The notes under the pieces are model-generated. The model ran no database searches. It saw nothing but the letters and a program-made list of their open reading frames with translations, and had not been told where the DNA came from. Source: Acidimicrobiia bacterium (GTDB taxonomy: Bacteria; Actinomycetota; Acidimicrobiia; Acidimicrobiales; Aldehydirespiratoraceae). From it: a stretch of DNA of 37,600 nucleotides. Every line of letters starts with the position of its first letter. The first letter of the stretch is position 1. Shown in pieces: positions 7,318 through 16,420 of this stretch. Both the position numbers and the translations under genes were made by a program. The stretch spans positions 1 through 37,600 of the forward strand of contig JAJEJB010000057.1 of the NCBI GenBank assembly GCA_022828135.1, read 5' to 3'.

Positions 7318-8417
7318 CTCCTGTCTACAGCGTCGTCGATCTCTTCGCCGGGTGCGGGGGACTGACTGCCGGGTTTCTTCAGGCCAATTCGGCCGCTGGT
7401 GAGTTCCGGCCGATCGCGGCCGTGGATTCAGATGTTGACTCGGCCGCCACGTACGCAGCCAATCTCGGGGACCATGTGTTCTGCGGCAGCATCGAGGAGT
7501 GGCTGGACGGTAGCCATTTCCCCGATGAAGCCGATGTCGTCCTCGGGGGACCTCCTTGCCAGGGATTCTCGTCACTGGGGAAGCAGGAGGTGACGGACCG
7601 TCGGAACGCGCTCTGGCAGCAGTACGTCGAAGCAGTCGATGTGCTTCGCCCGAAGTTCTTCGTGCTGGAGAACGTCCGCGAGTTCCTGCGATCCGAGCAG
7701 TTCGTAGGGCTGAAGGAGGCCTGTAGGCCGCACAGCAAGTTGCAGGACTATGAGATCGAACAGTTCGTACTGGACTCGTCTCGCTATGGAGCACCGCAGC
7801 GGCGACGAAGAGCGATTGTGATAGGCAGGCGCCGCGGTCACCCACCCTTGGGGGAACCGGAACACGCCAGGTGCAGCACGAATGTGGGGGATGCGTTCGT
7901 CGGGCTGAGTACAGAGGTGACGGAGCGGGAACTGCCGCACAGATACACCGAGTACCAGGGACAACGAGTACCGGGCCCCTTCTCCGGTGACGAATTGCAT
8001 GTCACGCGCTACTTCACACAGCTTTCCTTGAACCGCTACCGCTCGATACCGCCGGGAGGCAACCGATTCGACATTCCGTACCACCTCCTGGCACCCTGTT
8101 GGAGGACGCATCGAACAGGCTCCGGCGACGTGATGGGCCGGCTGTCCTGGGACAAGCCTTCGGTCACAATCCGCACAGAGTTCTACAAGCCTGAGAAGGG
8201 TCGATACCTCCACCCGACCGAGCACCGGCCAATCACCCATCGCGAGGCTGCTCGGCTGCAGGGGTTCCCCGACGACTATTTGTGGTTCGGCTCCAAGTAC
8301 TCGATCGGTCGACAAATCGGTAATGCGGTGCCGCTGCAGCTAGGCCGCGCCCTCGGATGTCACATCCTGTCGGCATTATTGAAGTCATGGGACGCAGGAG
8401 AGGGCATAGCGGCGTGA
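7314..8417 (+). CDS. dcm: DNA (cytosine-5-)-methyltransferase
   Basis: This 367-residue C5 methyltransferase has all the main motifs in order: DLFAGCGG (S-adenosylmethionine loop, residues 9-16), catalytic GGPPCQGFSS, LENV, APQRRRR, a target-recognition stretch, and the closing GNAVPLQLG. It would methylate cytosine in a short DNA site, protecting the host from the restriction proteins downstream. The start is TTG at 7314, embedded in the vsr stop, which implies coupled translation. The recognition sequence cannot be read from the protein. All catalytic residues look intact. Confidence 0.95.
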   Translation: MTPVYSVVDLFAGCGGLTAGFLQANSAAGEFRPIAAVDSDVDSAATYAANLGDHVFCGSIEEWLDGSHFPDEADVVLGGPPCQGFSSLGKQEVTDRRNALWQQYVEAVDVLRPKFFVLENVREFLRSEQFVGLKEACRPHSKLQDYEIEQFVLDSSRYGAPQRRRRAIVIGRRRGHPPLGEPEHARCSTNVGDAFVGLSTEVTERELPHRYTEYQGQRVPGPFSGDELHVTRYFTQLSLNRYRSIPPGGNRFDIPYHLLAPCWRTHRTGSGDVMGRLSWDKPSVTIRTEFYKPEKGRYLHPTEHRPITHREAARLQGFPDDYLWFGSKYSIGRQIGNAVPLQLGRALGCHILSALLKSWDAGEGIAA

Positions 8418-8453
8418 CTGGGCTGCGTATCGGGTCGGAACGTCGCTTGGGTC

Positions 8454-10787
8454 GTGCGGGCTGACCGACCGACCGCAGCCGAAGCACGAGGGCTCTACGA
8501 GGAAGCCCTCGACGTTGAGTCGCCCGAGCAACTCGATGCTCTCTGGGAGCGGACGGTGCGATTTGCCCCCTACGAGCGACCCGTGGGTGACCGGTGGGGC
8601 AATCGAGGTCTCTTCACGGCCGCAGGGGGGAACTTCGACCACAAACTGACCGAACTGATCACCAACATGCTCGATTCGCTCCTGCTGCGACGGGCCGTGG
8701 AGGCCTATGGCGATGATGTGCTCGACAACGACGAGTCGGCAGAGCTCTTCGATACGCCGGCGGAGGCGGTCCGTGAGCTGTTCGGTGCGGAGGGGCCTCC
8801 CGACGGTCCTGGGAGGGCCTGGGTCGAACTGCGATCAGCGGGATCGGACAGGAAACGCGAACGAACCATCGTCTTCCGCGACCGCGGTATCGGCATGCAG
8901 CCGAACGAAATCGCCGACTCACTGCTGCGAGTCGGCTCCTCCCGAAAGGACGGCGTCATCTGGCTAATGGGCGCGTTCGGTCGAGGAGGCCTGACGGTCC
9001 TGCCAAATGCGCACGGGTGGGTTGTGCTGACTCGTTCCGCGCTCGCCCCCGAATCAGGGGTCGTGCTCACCGTAGTCAGGTGGCAGCGTGTCGGGAACCG
9101 TCAGACACAGACAGCGCTGTATCGGGTCGTGTCACCGTGGCAGCACGATGGCGACCGGGCGGACCCGCTGGTGATTCCCGCCGAGGTGTGCCCCGACTTC
9201 GACTGCGGTACCCGCATCGCCGTTGTCGGCTTCCGCGCCGAAGGAATTGGGGTATCGCGCTTGGGTGACGAACGTTCGCTCGACACGATTATCGATACCC
9301 GCCTCTTCGAGCCGCCTCTCCCGATTCACCTGACCGCCCCGGCACTTGGAGGGCGCGGAGCAAGACTGACACAGCTGCGGGGACTCAGCCGGAGGTTCAC
9401 CGATAATCCTCGCTCGGACCGAACAGAGGGTTTCGAGCAACTCCCGTTCGGCTACGAGGGACGCACCTACCAACTCCCGGTGAGGTTCTATCTCTTTGCA
9501 GCAAGCGGCGACGCAGGCACACGACGCCGATTCGTTGCTCGCAACCACGCGGTGCTGCTCAACTCCAACGGACAGGTCCACGCGCACTGGACACCCGCTG
9601 AGTTCCGGTACCGCACGAGGCTGAGCAAGCTCGCCGACAGGATCCTCGTGGTGCTGGACACGGACCCGCTTCCGCTCGAACTCCGGACGAGTCTATTTAC
9701 GGCGGATCGAACGGATCTGCTACGCAACCCGCACGCCGTCCGCCTCGAGGACGCGCTCATCGCCTTTCTCAACGAGTGGGACGAGCTTGAAGAGGCGAAC
9801 AACGAGATGATTAGAGACTCGATTCGGCGGAGCAACCGTGATCGGTCCACCGCTGATCTCTCCGAACGCATCGCCAAGGCTGCCGAAGCGCGACGTTGGC
9901 GCGCAACAACGAATCGCAATGGCGGGCGTAACCGACGACCGGCCCGACCGTTGGAACTCCTTGATGACCCAACAACGCTCAGGGGTCCGCAATCTCGGCG
10001 TCTGGAGCGCGGAAGGACTCACGGAATTTACTTCTCGCTCAACGCTCGCGACGGCTTCGTCCCGACGCGTGCCCAGTGCCGAGCGACAACTACACATCTG
10101 GACATCGATCCTGATGAGGATCTGACGGTCGGTGAGTTGCGGAAGGGACGACTCCGGGTATTGATGGCGGTCCCCGTGGACGCCGACCTAGCGACCGCAG
10201 TCCTAACGCTCCGCGTGGAGCCCTGGCTGTCGGCGCAGGGAGGGCTGCGGGAGGCTCTAGAGGCGGAAACGAGGTTCGAGATTGTTGACGAGGACGATCG
10301 ACCCAAGCCACCCACCGCAGAACCGGAGAACGGTCGGCGGGCATCCCGCGCGATGCCTATCGCGACGGTGTGGACCACCCACGAGAATGAGCCGGACTGG
10401 GGCGCCAACACGCCTGGAGAAGCGGAACTAGTCCAAGCATCGACGTTTGTGGAACTAGGCGACGACTACAAGCGCTACGCGAACATCGACGAAGACGGTC
10501 TATTGCTCAAGCTAAACGAGGAGTTCACTCCCCTCAAGGCGTACACCTCCATGCGCGCGCGAGACATCGGCGACGAAGGTGTGCGCAGGCTTAAGAACCG
10601 CTACGCGCTGGGCTTGGGGGTGTACATGGTTGTTGCCGACAAGCACCAACGCCATGCCAGCGGATCCGGACATGCGCCGAACGAACAGTCCGCGACCAGC
10701 TCCCGTCGAGCCGCCGCACAGGCAGTGCTGGCGATGCTGCCCGAGTTCGACGCTCTCATTGCAGAGGCTGGACTGGATGGCATCTGA
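8454..10787 (+). CDS. GHKL (Hsp90-like) ATPase of the Z1 restriction system
   Basis: This 777-residue protein has a Bergerat ATP-binding fold in its first 250 residues. The N-box helix is HKLTELITNMLDS (Glu67, Asn71, Asp74), the first glycine motif FRDRGIGM (141-148), a helix ADSLLRVGSSRKDG, and the lid glycines GAFGRGG (173-179). The rest of the protein has no motif I recognise. GHKL ATPases use ATP to dimerise as a clamp. In this operon that points to a DNA-clamping or loading step before cleavage. The start is GTG at 8454, 36 bases after the methyltransferase stop; the end overlaps the next gene by 11 bases. It differs clearly from the second GHKL protein, so the two are not a recent duplication. 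Confidence 0.85.
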   Translation: MRADRPTAAEARGLYEEALDVESPEQLDALWERTVRFAPYERPVGDRWGNRGLFTAAGGNFDHKLTELITNMLDSLLLRRAVEAYGDDVLDNDESAELFDTPAEAVRELFGAEGPPDGPGRAWVELRSAGSDRKRERTIVFRDRGIGMQPNEIADSLLRVGSSRKDGVIWLMGAFGRGGLTVLPNAHGWVVLTRSALAPESGVVLTVVRWQRVGNRQTQTALYRVVSPWQHDGDRADPLVIPAEVCPDFDCGTRIAVVGFRAEGIGVSRLGDERSLDTIIDTRLFEPPLPIHLTAPALGGRGARLTQLRGLSRRFTDNPRSDRTEGFEQLPFGYEGRTYQLPVRFYLFAASGDAGTRRRFVARNHAVLLNSNGQVHAHWTPAEFRYRTRLSKLADRILVVLDTDPLPLELRTSLFTADRTDLLRNPHAVRLEDALIAFLNEWDELEEANNEMIRDSIRRSNRDRSTADLSERIAKAAEARRWRATTNRNGGRNRRPARPLELLDDPTTLRGPQSRRLERGRTHGIYFSLNARDGFVPTRAQCRATTTHLDIDPDEDLTVGELRKGRLRVLMAVPVDADLATAVLTLRVEPWLSAQGGLREALEAETRFEIVDEDDRPKPPTAEPENGRRASRAMPIATVWTTHENEPDWGANTPGEAELVQASTFVELGDDYKRYANIDEDGLLLKLNEEFTPLKAYTSMRARDIGDEGVRRLKNRYALGLGVYMVVADKHQRHASGSGHAPNEQSATSSRRAAAQAVLAMLPEFDALIAEAGLDGI

Positions 10788-12312
10788 AGGATTGCCATCG
10801 AGTGGTGCCGGAGGCTGGCCCGACGATGTGCGGGTCGCTGGCTCCACCGTCGTTGCACCGGATCCCATGATCCTTAATGCCATCGGGCTCAACTACGCCC
10901 TTGAGGCTGCTGTTGCTGATCTGGTTGACAATTCGATCGACGCGGGCGCGTCGAACGTGCTGGTTCGGTTCATTCGGCGCGGACCGCGACTCGTCAGCCT
11001 CTGCATCGTCGACGACGGGCGGGGAATGAACGAGGACCAACTTCGTGCCGCTATGGCGCTCGGCAAGCGTCGGGACTACGGCCCGAACGATCTCGGGCAC
11101 TTCGGGCTCGGACTAAAGGCCGCGTCGTTGGGCCAGGCACGGAGTCTGACCGTAATCAGCCGAGCCGCCGACTCACGTCCATGTGGGATGCGATGGTCGA
11201 AGGACAACGTCGGCCAGGACTTCATGTGCGACGTCGTCGATCAGGACTACGCAGAGATGCTCCTGAGCCGGCCGTGGCTCCAGGTCGAGCTCGGACGCGG
11301 CACAGTCGTGCGCTTGGACGGCGTGATGGATTTTCCTGGCGCGCTGGATGCGGAGATTGCCAATAGCTATCTCGAACACGTTGTTCCACGATTGAGGAAT
11401 CACCTCGGGCTCGTGTTCCACCGGCTGATCGCCAAGAAGGCCGTGTCCATAACCATCGACCAGGAGGAAGCGGAAATCGGAGCGACAGGTCTGCTACAAC
11501 AGGTCACTCCGATCGACCCGTTCGCCTACCAGACGAGTGGTCGGCCGGACTATCCGAGAACGTTGCCGGTCCGACTTGATTCCGGGACGGTGGAACTCCG
11601 ATGCCACATGTGGCCACCCCGGTCCCAACTCGCCGCGTTCAAGATTCCGTACTCCGATAGTTCGCATCAAGGCCAGGGCTTCTACTTCTATCGCCACGAC
11701 CGACTACTGCAAGCCGGAGGATGGAACGGTGTCGTCCACCCAGAGCGCTCGTTGCAGCTCGCACGGGTCGCCGTGGATGTCGACGAACGCCTCGAAGGGC
11801 ACCTCACGATGAATCCCGAGAAGACACGCATCCAGGCCTCCGCCGCGTTCATCCAAGCGGTCGAGTCCGCTGGATCAGAGACGTTCGATCTCCGTACCTT
11901 CTGCGAGGACTCAATTCGGAGATTCAAAGAGGCACGAAGGCGGGCGGGAACGCGTCGTCGAGTCGTTCCGCCCGGTCGCGGATTCGCTCCTGAGGTCCGA
12001 CGCTCGATAGGCGAGGAGTTGAAGTTCGTAGAGGGATCCGAACCGATCCACATCCGGTGGTACGACTTCGAGGACGACACATTCCTTGAAGTAGATCTGG
12101 AAGAACGTACGATCTGGTTGAATCGTCAGTATCGCTCGGCCGTGACGGGCGACCGCGGTACCTCGTTGAATGACGCTCCCCTCCTAAAGGCTGCGTTGTA
12201 CCTACTGCTCAACGATCTGTTTAGTGGGGAGTTTCTGGGCGCGAGGGAGAAGGACGACGTGAAGCTCTGGGGAGCGGTCCTCGCCGCCGCCGCACGAGTG
12301 GAGGCGCAATGA
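10777..12312 (+). CDS. MORC/MutL-like GHKL ATPase
   Basis: This 511-residue protein has a textbook GHKL core: N-box EAAVADLVDNSIDAGA (43-58), VDDGRGM (78-84), ALGKRRDYG, and the lid GHFGLGLKAASLG (107-119). This arrangement is that of the prokaryotic relatives of eukaryotic MORC proteins and MutL, which close on DNA as ATP-driven clamps. The C-terminal half is an S5-like and alpha-helical region with no nuclease motif that I can see, so cutting is probably left to the neighbouring PD-(D/E)XK and Vsr proteins. I chose ATG at 10777, which overlaps the previous gene by 11 bases. An upstream ATG at 10579 would lie deep within that gene. Its own stop overlaps the next start (ATGA). Confidence 0.9.
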   Translation: MASEGLPSSGAGGWPDDVRVAGSTVVAPDPMILNAIGLNYALEAAVADLVDNSIDAGASNVLVRFIRRGPRLVSLCIVDDGRGMNEDQLRAAMALGKRRDYGPNDLGHFGLGLKAASLGQARSLTVISRAADSRPCGMRWSKDNVGQDFMCDVVDQDYAEMLLSRPWLQVELGRGTVVRLDGVMDFPGALDAEIANSYLEHVVPRLRNHLGLVFHRLIAKKAVSITIDQEEAEIGATGLLQQVTPIDPFAYQTSGRPDYPRTLPVRLDSGTVELRCHMWPPRSQLAAFKIPYSDSSHQGQGFYFYRHDRLLQAGGWNGVVHPERSLQLARVAVDVDERLEGHLTMNPEKTRIQASAAFIQAVESAGSETFDLRTFCEDSIRRFKEARRRAGTRRRVVPPGRGFAPEVRRSIGEELKFVEGSEPIHIRWYDFEDDTFLEVDLEERTIWLNRQYRSAVTGDRGTSLNDAPLLKAALYLLLNDLFSGEFLGAREKDDVKLWGAVLAAAARVEAQ

Positions 12313-13286
12313 GCGCGACCGGGGGCCAGCACCTCAGTTGGCCGAACCTCCTTGAGTACCTGACGGCAGGCGCACCGGCAATAGTGCGCATAGCAGGTAC
12401 GCCCAACGTCAACCTGGTCATTGAGCCGGCCGAGCAGCGAATCGCCATCCGGGGTCCTTGGCCAGGCACCGCGGATGTCCCTGATCTCGCTGCGTACCGT
12501 CACCTTGACACTCGCGTCGGCACGGATGCCTCGGGTGATTGGGTGGAGTTCGCCGTGTCTGGCCGCGGAGTGCTCCAAGAGGCGTATCCGGTGCTGACTG
12601 CGGTTGCGGATCGAGTGCAGTTGCACGGTGACGGAATGGGTGCTGCGATTACAGGCGTACTCGACTCGTACCGACGGCTGCTGAGCTCTCTCGGTCGCCT
12701 CAGCGAGCAGCAGGAACTCGGGCTCTACGGTGAGCTGTTCGTCCTCAGTCACTTGATCGGATCAGTGGGAGAGGGTAAGGCGGTTGCCTCATGGCGGGGT
12801 CCCATGCAGGAGGAGCACGACTTCGGCCTCGACAGCTTCGACATCGAGGTCAAGACGACGCTGTCCGAGGAAAGAAGTCACCGTATTTCGAGCCTTACGC
12901 AACTCGAAGCATCGCCCGAACGGGATCTGTGGTTGGTGTCACTCCAAGTCACTACATACGGCGTCGGTGGTATGACGCTACCCGAGTCGATCCAGACGAC
13001 GATGGACGCCATCGCGAATCTCGCAGCTAGATCGCTCTTCGCGGAGAGGTTGGCGGATGCTGGCTGGGACCCCGCGCACAGCCACCTCTACACCCGGCGA
13101 TTCGCATTGCGCAGCGAGGTTCTCACATTCAAGATCACGAGTGCGTTTCCAGCCATTACGGTACATCACCTCCAGTCCGCTGGGCTCCCGGTCGAGCGTT
13201 TCAGTAACGTCTCGTACATCCTGAATACTTCTGGGCTAGTGCCCGATCAGCCTCCGACAGAACTACTGCGACTTGGAGCATCATGA
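12309..13286 (+). CDS. PD-(D/E)XK motif nuclease (DUF4420 type)
   Basis: The 325-residue product has the Z1-associated restriction endonuclease pattern. Helix motif LSEQQELGLYGELFVLS supplies a glutamate (142), EEHDFGLDSF gives the catalytic aspartate (171), and FDIEVKTT gives the E-x-K pair (Glu180, Lys182). These bind metal and cut phosphodiester bonds in the PD-(D/E)XK superfamily. The N-terminal 130 residues are beta-rich and without clear motifs, perhaps a DNA-binding or interaction part. It sits between the MORC-like ATPase and the Z1 protein with 4-base ATGA overlaps on both sides, so expression is strictly coupled. It is the most likely DNA-cutting subunit of the system. Confidence 0.88.
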   Translation: MSATGGQHLSWPNLLEYLTAGAPAIVRIAGTPNVNLVIEPAEQRIAIRGPWPGTADVPDLAAYRHLDTRVGTDASGDWVEFAVSGRGVLQEAYPVLTAVADRVQLHGDGMGAAITGVLDSYRRLLSSLGRLSEQQELGLYGELFVLSHLIGSVGEGKAVASWRGPMQEEHDFGLDSFDIEVKTTLSEERSHRISSLTQLEASPERDLWLVSLQVTTYGVGGMTLPESIQTTMDAIANLAARSLFAERLADAGWDPAHSHLYTRRFALRSEVLTFKITSAFPAITVHHLQSAGLPVERFSNVSYILNTSGLVPDQPPTELLRLGAS

Positions 13287-16237
13287 ACGAACACTTCCAG
13301 AACGTCTACCTCGCGGTCTTGGCGGGACTCAAGGCTGTAGGTCCTACGCCCTTGCAACCCCGACTCGAGTTCGAAGCCGCGGGCACCATACCGGATGTGT
13401 CTACAGAACTCCTCCTACAACACCTGCAATCCGTCAGCCCCAATGACCCGGTTAGGCGACAGTACTCTCTACAGTTCGCGCTCTGGGATGATGCAGATGA
13501 GACTGAGCCCTGGGCGACTGGATACCCCAAAAGAACTGTTGAGAGGCGTACGGCGATCTATCGAAGGCTGGATCTTCTGGAGAAACTTGATTCTGGATTT
13601 ACTGATCTGTTCCCCATAAGCCTTGACGCTACTGTGGTGATTTCTGATGATTTTGAACCGTGGTACACACCGCAGCATGGTGGGGAATCCTTCTATTGGC
13701 CAGCGTACGAGCGGTACCTTATCAACAAGCCAGGGTGGGATGCGGAGTCGGTAGCCGATCTCGATTCAACAACAAGCAACATTGTACAACGGCTATCCGA
13801 CCCTGCTCGTCTGGAGGCATATCAGTCCAAGGGCCTCGTCGTCGGTTACGTCCAGAGCGGAAAGACTGCCAACATCACTGGCGTACTAGCGAAAGCGATC
13901 GATGCCGGATATAGGCTCCTTATCGTCATGACTGGCACGATCGATCTACTTCGCGAGCAAACGCAACGCCGCATCGATATGGAGCTGGTAGGAGTCGAGA
14001 ACATCCTGCGAGACGCTGATCCGACCGATCCAGAGATGATGGCAGACATTGACTATCAGGACGATCCTGATTGGCACAGCTTCATCAGACATGGCATTCT
14101 GCCGTCAACTCAGAATCGCCCTGACATAATCCGTCTGACTCAGCATCGTTTCGCAGGCAGAACCGGAGACTATCGCCGTCTTCTCACTGGCATCACAGCT
14201 CTGGAGTTCGAAAAGCACGACAATACGCGTCCACTGAATGATCGCGTGAATCTAGACCGCTGTTCGGCGCGATTGGCCATCGTAAAGAAGAACAAGACAG
14301 TTCTGACGCGCTTGGTGCGGGATTTGAAGAGCATCAGGCCCCGCCTTCAAGAGATCCCCGCACTGATAATAGATGACGAATCGGATCATGCGTCAGTGAA
14401 TACGAGCAATCCGAATAAATGGGTCCAGGGTCAACAGCATCGTACAGCAATCAACTCGGTAATCTCAGAGCTTCTCGAGCTACTCCCGAGATCTCAGTAC
14501 CTCGGGTATACCGCGACGCCCTTCGCGAACGTATTCATAGATCCGGCCGATGCGGAAGATATCTTTCCGAAGGACTACCTTATCGCCTTGTCACGTCCTC
14601 ACGGATATATGGGCGCCCGTGATTTTCATGATCTGGAGCCTGAAGCGGATGACGACGGTCAACCTGTGTGGAATCGTGCTGAGCGCGCTCATGTACGCAA
14701 CCTAGTAGCGGCGACAGACGACGACCGGGGGCGCGCCTCGGAGATGCGAGAGGCCCTAGGTATGTTCCTTCTCACGGGTGCTCTGAAGATATTCAGAGAA
14801 CAAGGGGGAGGAATGAGCTTCCGCCACCATACGATGCTTGCTCACGAGTCGGTACGGCGGATCGATCATGTGAACCTAGCGAACGAACTTCGCGAAGCGT
14901 GGCTCTCCGCTGGCTTCAGTAGCCCAGGAGGTCTATCTTATCTTCGCAATCTCTATGAGAGGGATATCGTGCCCACAACCGACATGCTGGGTTCAGGAAG
15001 CCTTCCTGAGTCATTCGAGCCATTGGCGCCTTGCATCGCTGAAGCATACTCGCGGATTACAGCGTCAGGAGATCCGGTAATCATTGTCAACAGTGATCGG
15101 GATGTGCAACGGGAACGTGTCGACTTCGACAGGCGTCCTGTCTGGCGAGTACTCGTAGGTGGCGCCAAGCTAAGCCGGGGCTTCACTGTGGAGGGCTTGA
15201 CAGTCTCGTACTACCGCCGAAGAACGAATCAAGCGGACACACTCATGCAGATGGGTCGATGGTTCGGATTTCGCAAGGGCTATCAAGATCTTGTCCGCTT
15301 GTACATCGCCCGCCAGCTACGTACAGGCACCAGGACGCTTGACCTTTATGAGGCCTTCGGTGCCATCATGTATGCCGAGGAACTCTTTCGAGATGAGTTA
15401 CGAAGATATGCACAGCTGGTTGATGGGAGACCGCAAATTCGTCCCGCCCAGGTACCTCCTCTTGTCACTCAACACCTGCCGTGGCTACGTCCGACCGCGC
15501 CCAACAAGATGTTCAATGCTCGTCTCGTAATGAGACATCAGCAGGAGATCGAGCCAGTCGGATATCCTAAGGCGAAAGCGGACATCAGTCATAACTACGA
15601 TACGTTGCTTCCTCTGATGCAACAGGCGATCCAAGAGGGCTATTTCGCCTTTCCTAGACCCAATGGACAGGGACGCTACTCAGCAATGTACGGCAGCACC
15701 TCGCACCAGCACTTGCTCGCGGCACTTAGCCAATTGAAGTGGTGTTATGACGACCACTTCGAGCCAGATCTTGCCTTCATCGAAGAGATCCAGGATCTGG
15801 TAGATGAATGGATCATACTGATGCCCCAGCTTAGGGCAGACGCCATGCGCAAGTTGCCAGGTCTCGGAGCATCGAGCCTGTTCTTTCGCACCCGGAGACG
15901 GGATCCTCTCTTTCAGGCCATTAGTGACCCGAAGCATCGGCATGCAGCTCGACGTATCGCAGGCGTGCGTACCGATGCGACCTATGAAGATGACACCGCG
16001 GACAACTTGCATAGCACTCGCCGCGGCGCCTTGATCCTGTATCCTATTGTTGAGAAGGAGTTGGAACGACTTCCGTACGAGACCGAGGTATCCCGCGCAT
16101 CCTGTATCATTGCCATGCGTATAGTTCCTCCCCAATCTGCCCAAAGAGCAGATTCGCCATACGTGCGATTCAGAGTGCATAGTGAAGATCAGGCTGATCG
16201 AGTCGTAGTGTCGAATGAGGAACGGATGCCATCTTGA
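13283..16237 (+). CDS. Z1-domain superfamily-2-like ATPase
   Basis: This 984-residue Z1 protein contains Walker A GYVQSGKT (188-195), the conserved MTGTIDLLREQTQRR stretch, Walker B LIIDDESDHAS (361-371), GYTATPFANVFI (408-419), and the C-terminal helicase signature around GGAKLSRGFTVEGLTVSYY and QMGRWFGFRKGY with the arginine finger. Z1 ATPases are helicase-like motors found with MORC-type ATPases, PD-(D/E)XK nucleases and C5 methyltransferases in restriction operons. It would translocate or remodel DNA once the clamp proteins have engaged. It is the last gene and overlaps the nuclease gene by ATGA. Its composition is AT-richer than the core genome (33 G/C in 14101-14160 against 43 in 18541-18600), a sign of horizontal transfer. 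Confidence 0.93.
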   Translation: MNEHFQNVYLAVLAGLKAVGPTPLQPRLEFEAAGTIPDVSTELLLQHLQSVSPNDPVRRQYSLQFALWDDADETEPWATGYPKRTVERRTAIYRRLDLLEKLDSGFTDLFPISLDATVVISDDFEPWYTPQHGGESFYWPAYERYLINKPGWDAESVADLDSTTSNIVQRLSDPARLEAYQSKGLVVGYVQSGKTANITGVLAKAIDAGYRLLIVMTGTIDLLREQTQRRIDMELVGVENILRDADPTDPEMMADIDYQDDPDWHSFIRHGILPSTQNRPDIIRLTQHRFAGRTGDYRRLLTGITALEFEKHDNTRPLNDRVNLDRCSARLAIVKKNKTVLTRLVRDLKSIRPRLQEIPALIIDDESDHASVNTSNPNKWVQGQQHRTAINSVISELLELLPRSQYLGYTATPFANVFIDPADAEDIFPKDYLIALSRPHGYMGARDFHDLEPEADDDGQPVWNRAERAHVRNLVAATDDDRGRASEMREALGMFLLTGALKIFREQGGGMSFRHHTMLAHESVRRIDHVNLANELREAWLSAGFSSPGGLSYLRNLYERDIVPTTDMLGSGSLPESFEPLAPCIAEAYSRITASGDPVIIVNSDRDVQRERVDFDRRPVWRVLVGGAKLSRGFTVEGLTVSYYRRRTNQADTLMQMGRWFGFRKGYQDLVRLYIARQLRTGTRTLDLYEAFGAIMYAEELFRDELRRYAQLVDGRPQIRPAQVPPLVTQHLPWLRPTAPNKMFNARLVMRHQQEIEPVGYPKAKADISHNYDTLLPLMQQAIQEGYFAFPRPNGQGRYSAMYGSTSHQHLLAALSQLKWCYDDHFEPDLAFIEEIQDLVDEWIILMPQLRADAMRKLPGLGASSLFFRTRRRDPLFQAISDPKHRHAARRIAGVRTDATYEDDTADNLHSTRRGALILYPIVEKELERLPYETEVSRASCIIAMRIVPPQSAQRADSPYVRFRVHSEDQADRVVVSNEERMPS

Positions 16238-16253
16238 CGCGAGGGCGGAGAAT

Positions 16254-16295
16254 CAAGCCAGAAGGGCATGTGTAGAGCGCCGCTCGTCTGGCTTG
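16254..16295. repeat. 9-base inverted repeat after the Z1 gene
   Basis: CAAGCCAGA (16254-16262) and TCTGGCTTG (16287-16295) are perfect reverse complements, 24 bases apart, starting 17 bases after the Z1 stop. They could form a terminator stem for the restriction operon, though the loop is long and no T-run follows. The rest of the 183-base gap to 16421 shows no gene. Confidence 0.35.
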
Positions 16296-16420
16296 ACAGC
16301 TTGTGGACGGTATCCGAAGAGATTGATCGTAAGTGCTGACATCGAGCGGCTCGCCGAGGAGGTTGCGACCACCAGCTAAGGCACTCGAGAACGCTAAGAC
16401 CCGCAGGCCGCCCGGAGCGC

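Noticed and set aside
6862..16237. DISARM, BREX or type I restriction system
   Set aside because: There is no PglZ, DrmA/DrmB, BrxC or HsdR/M/S protein. The Z1, MORC-like and Vsr genes define a different class.
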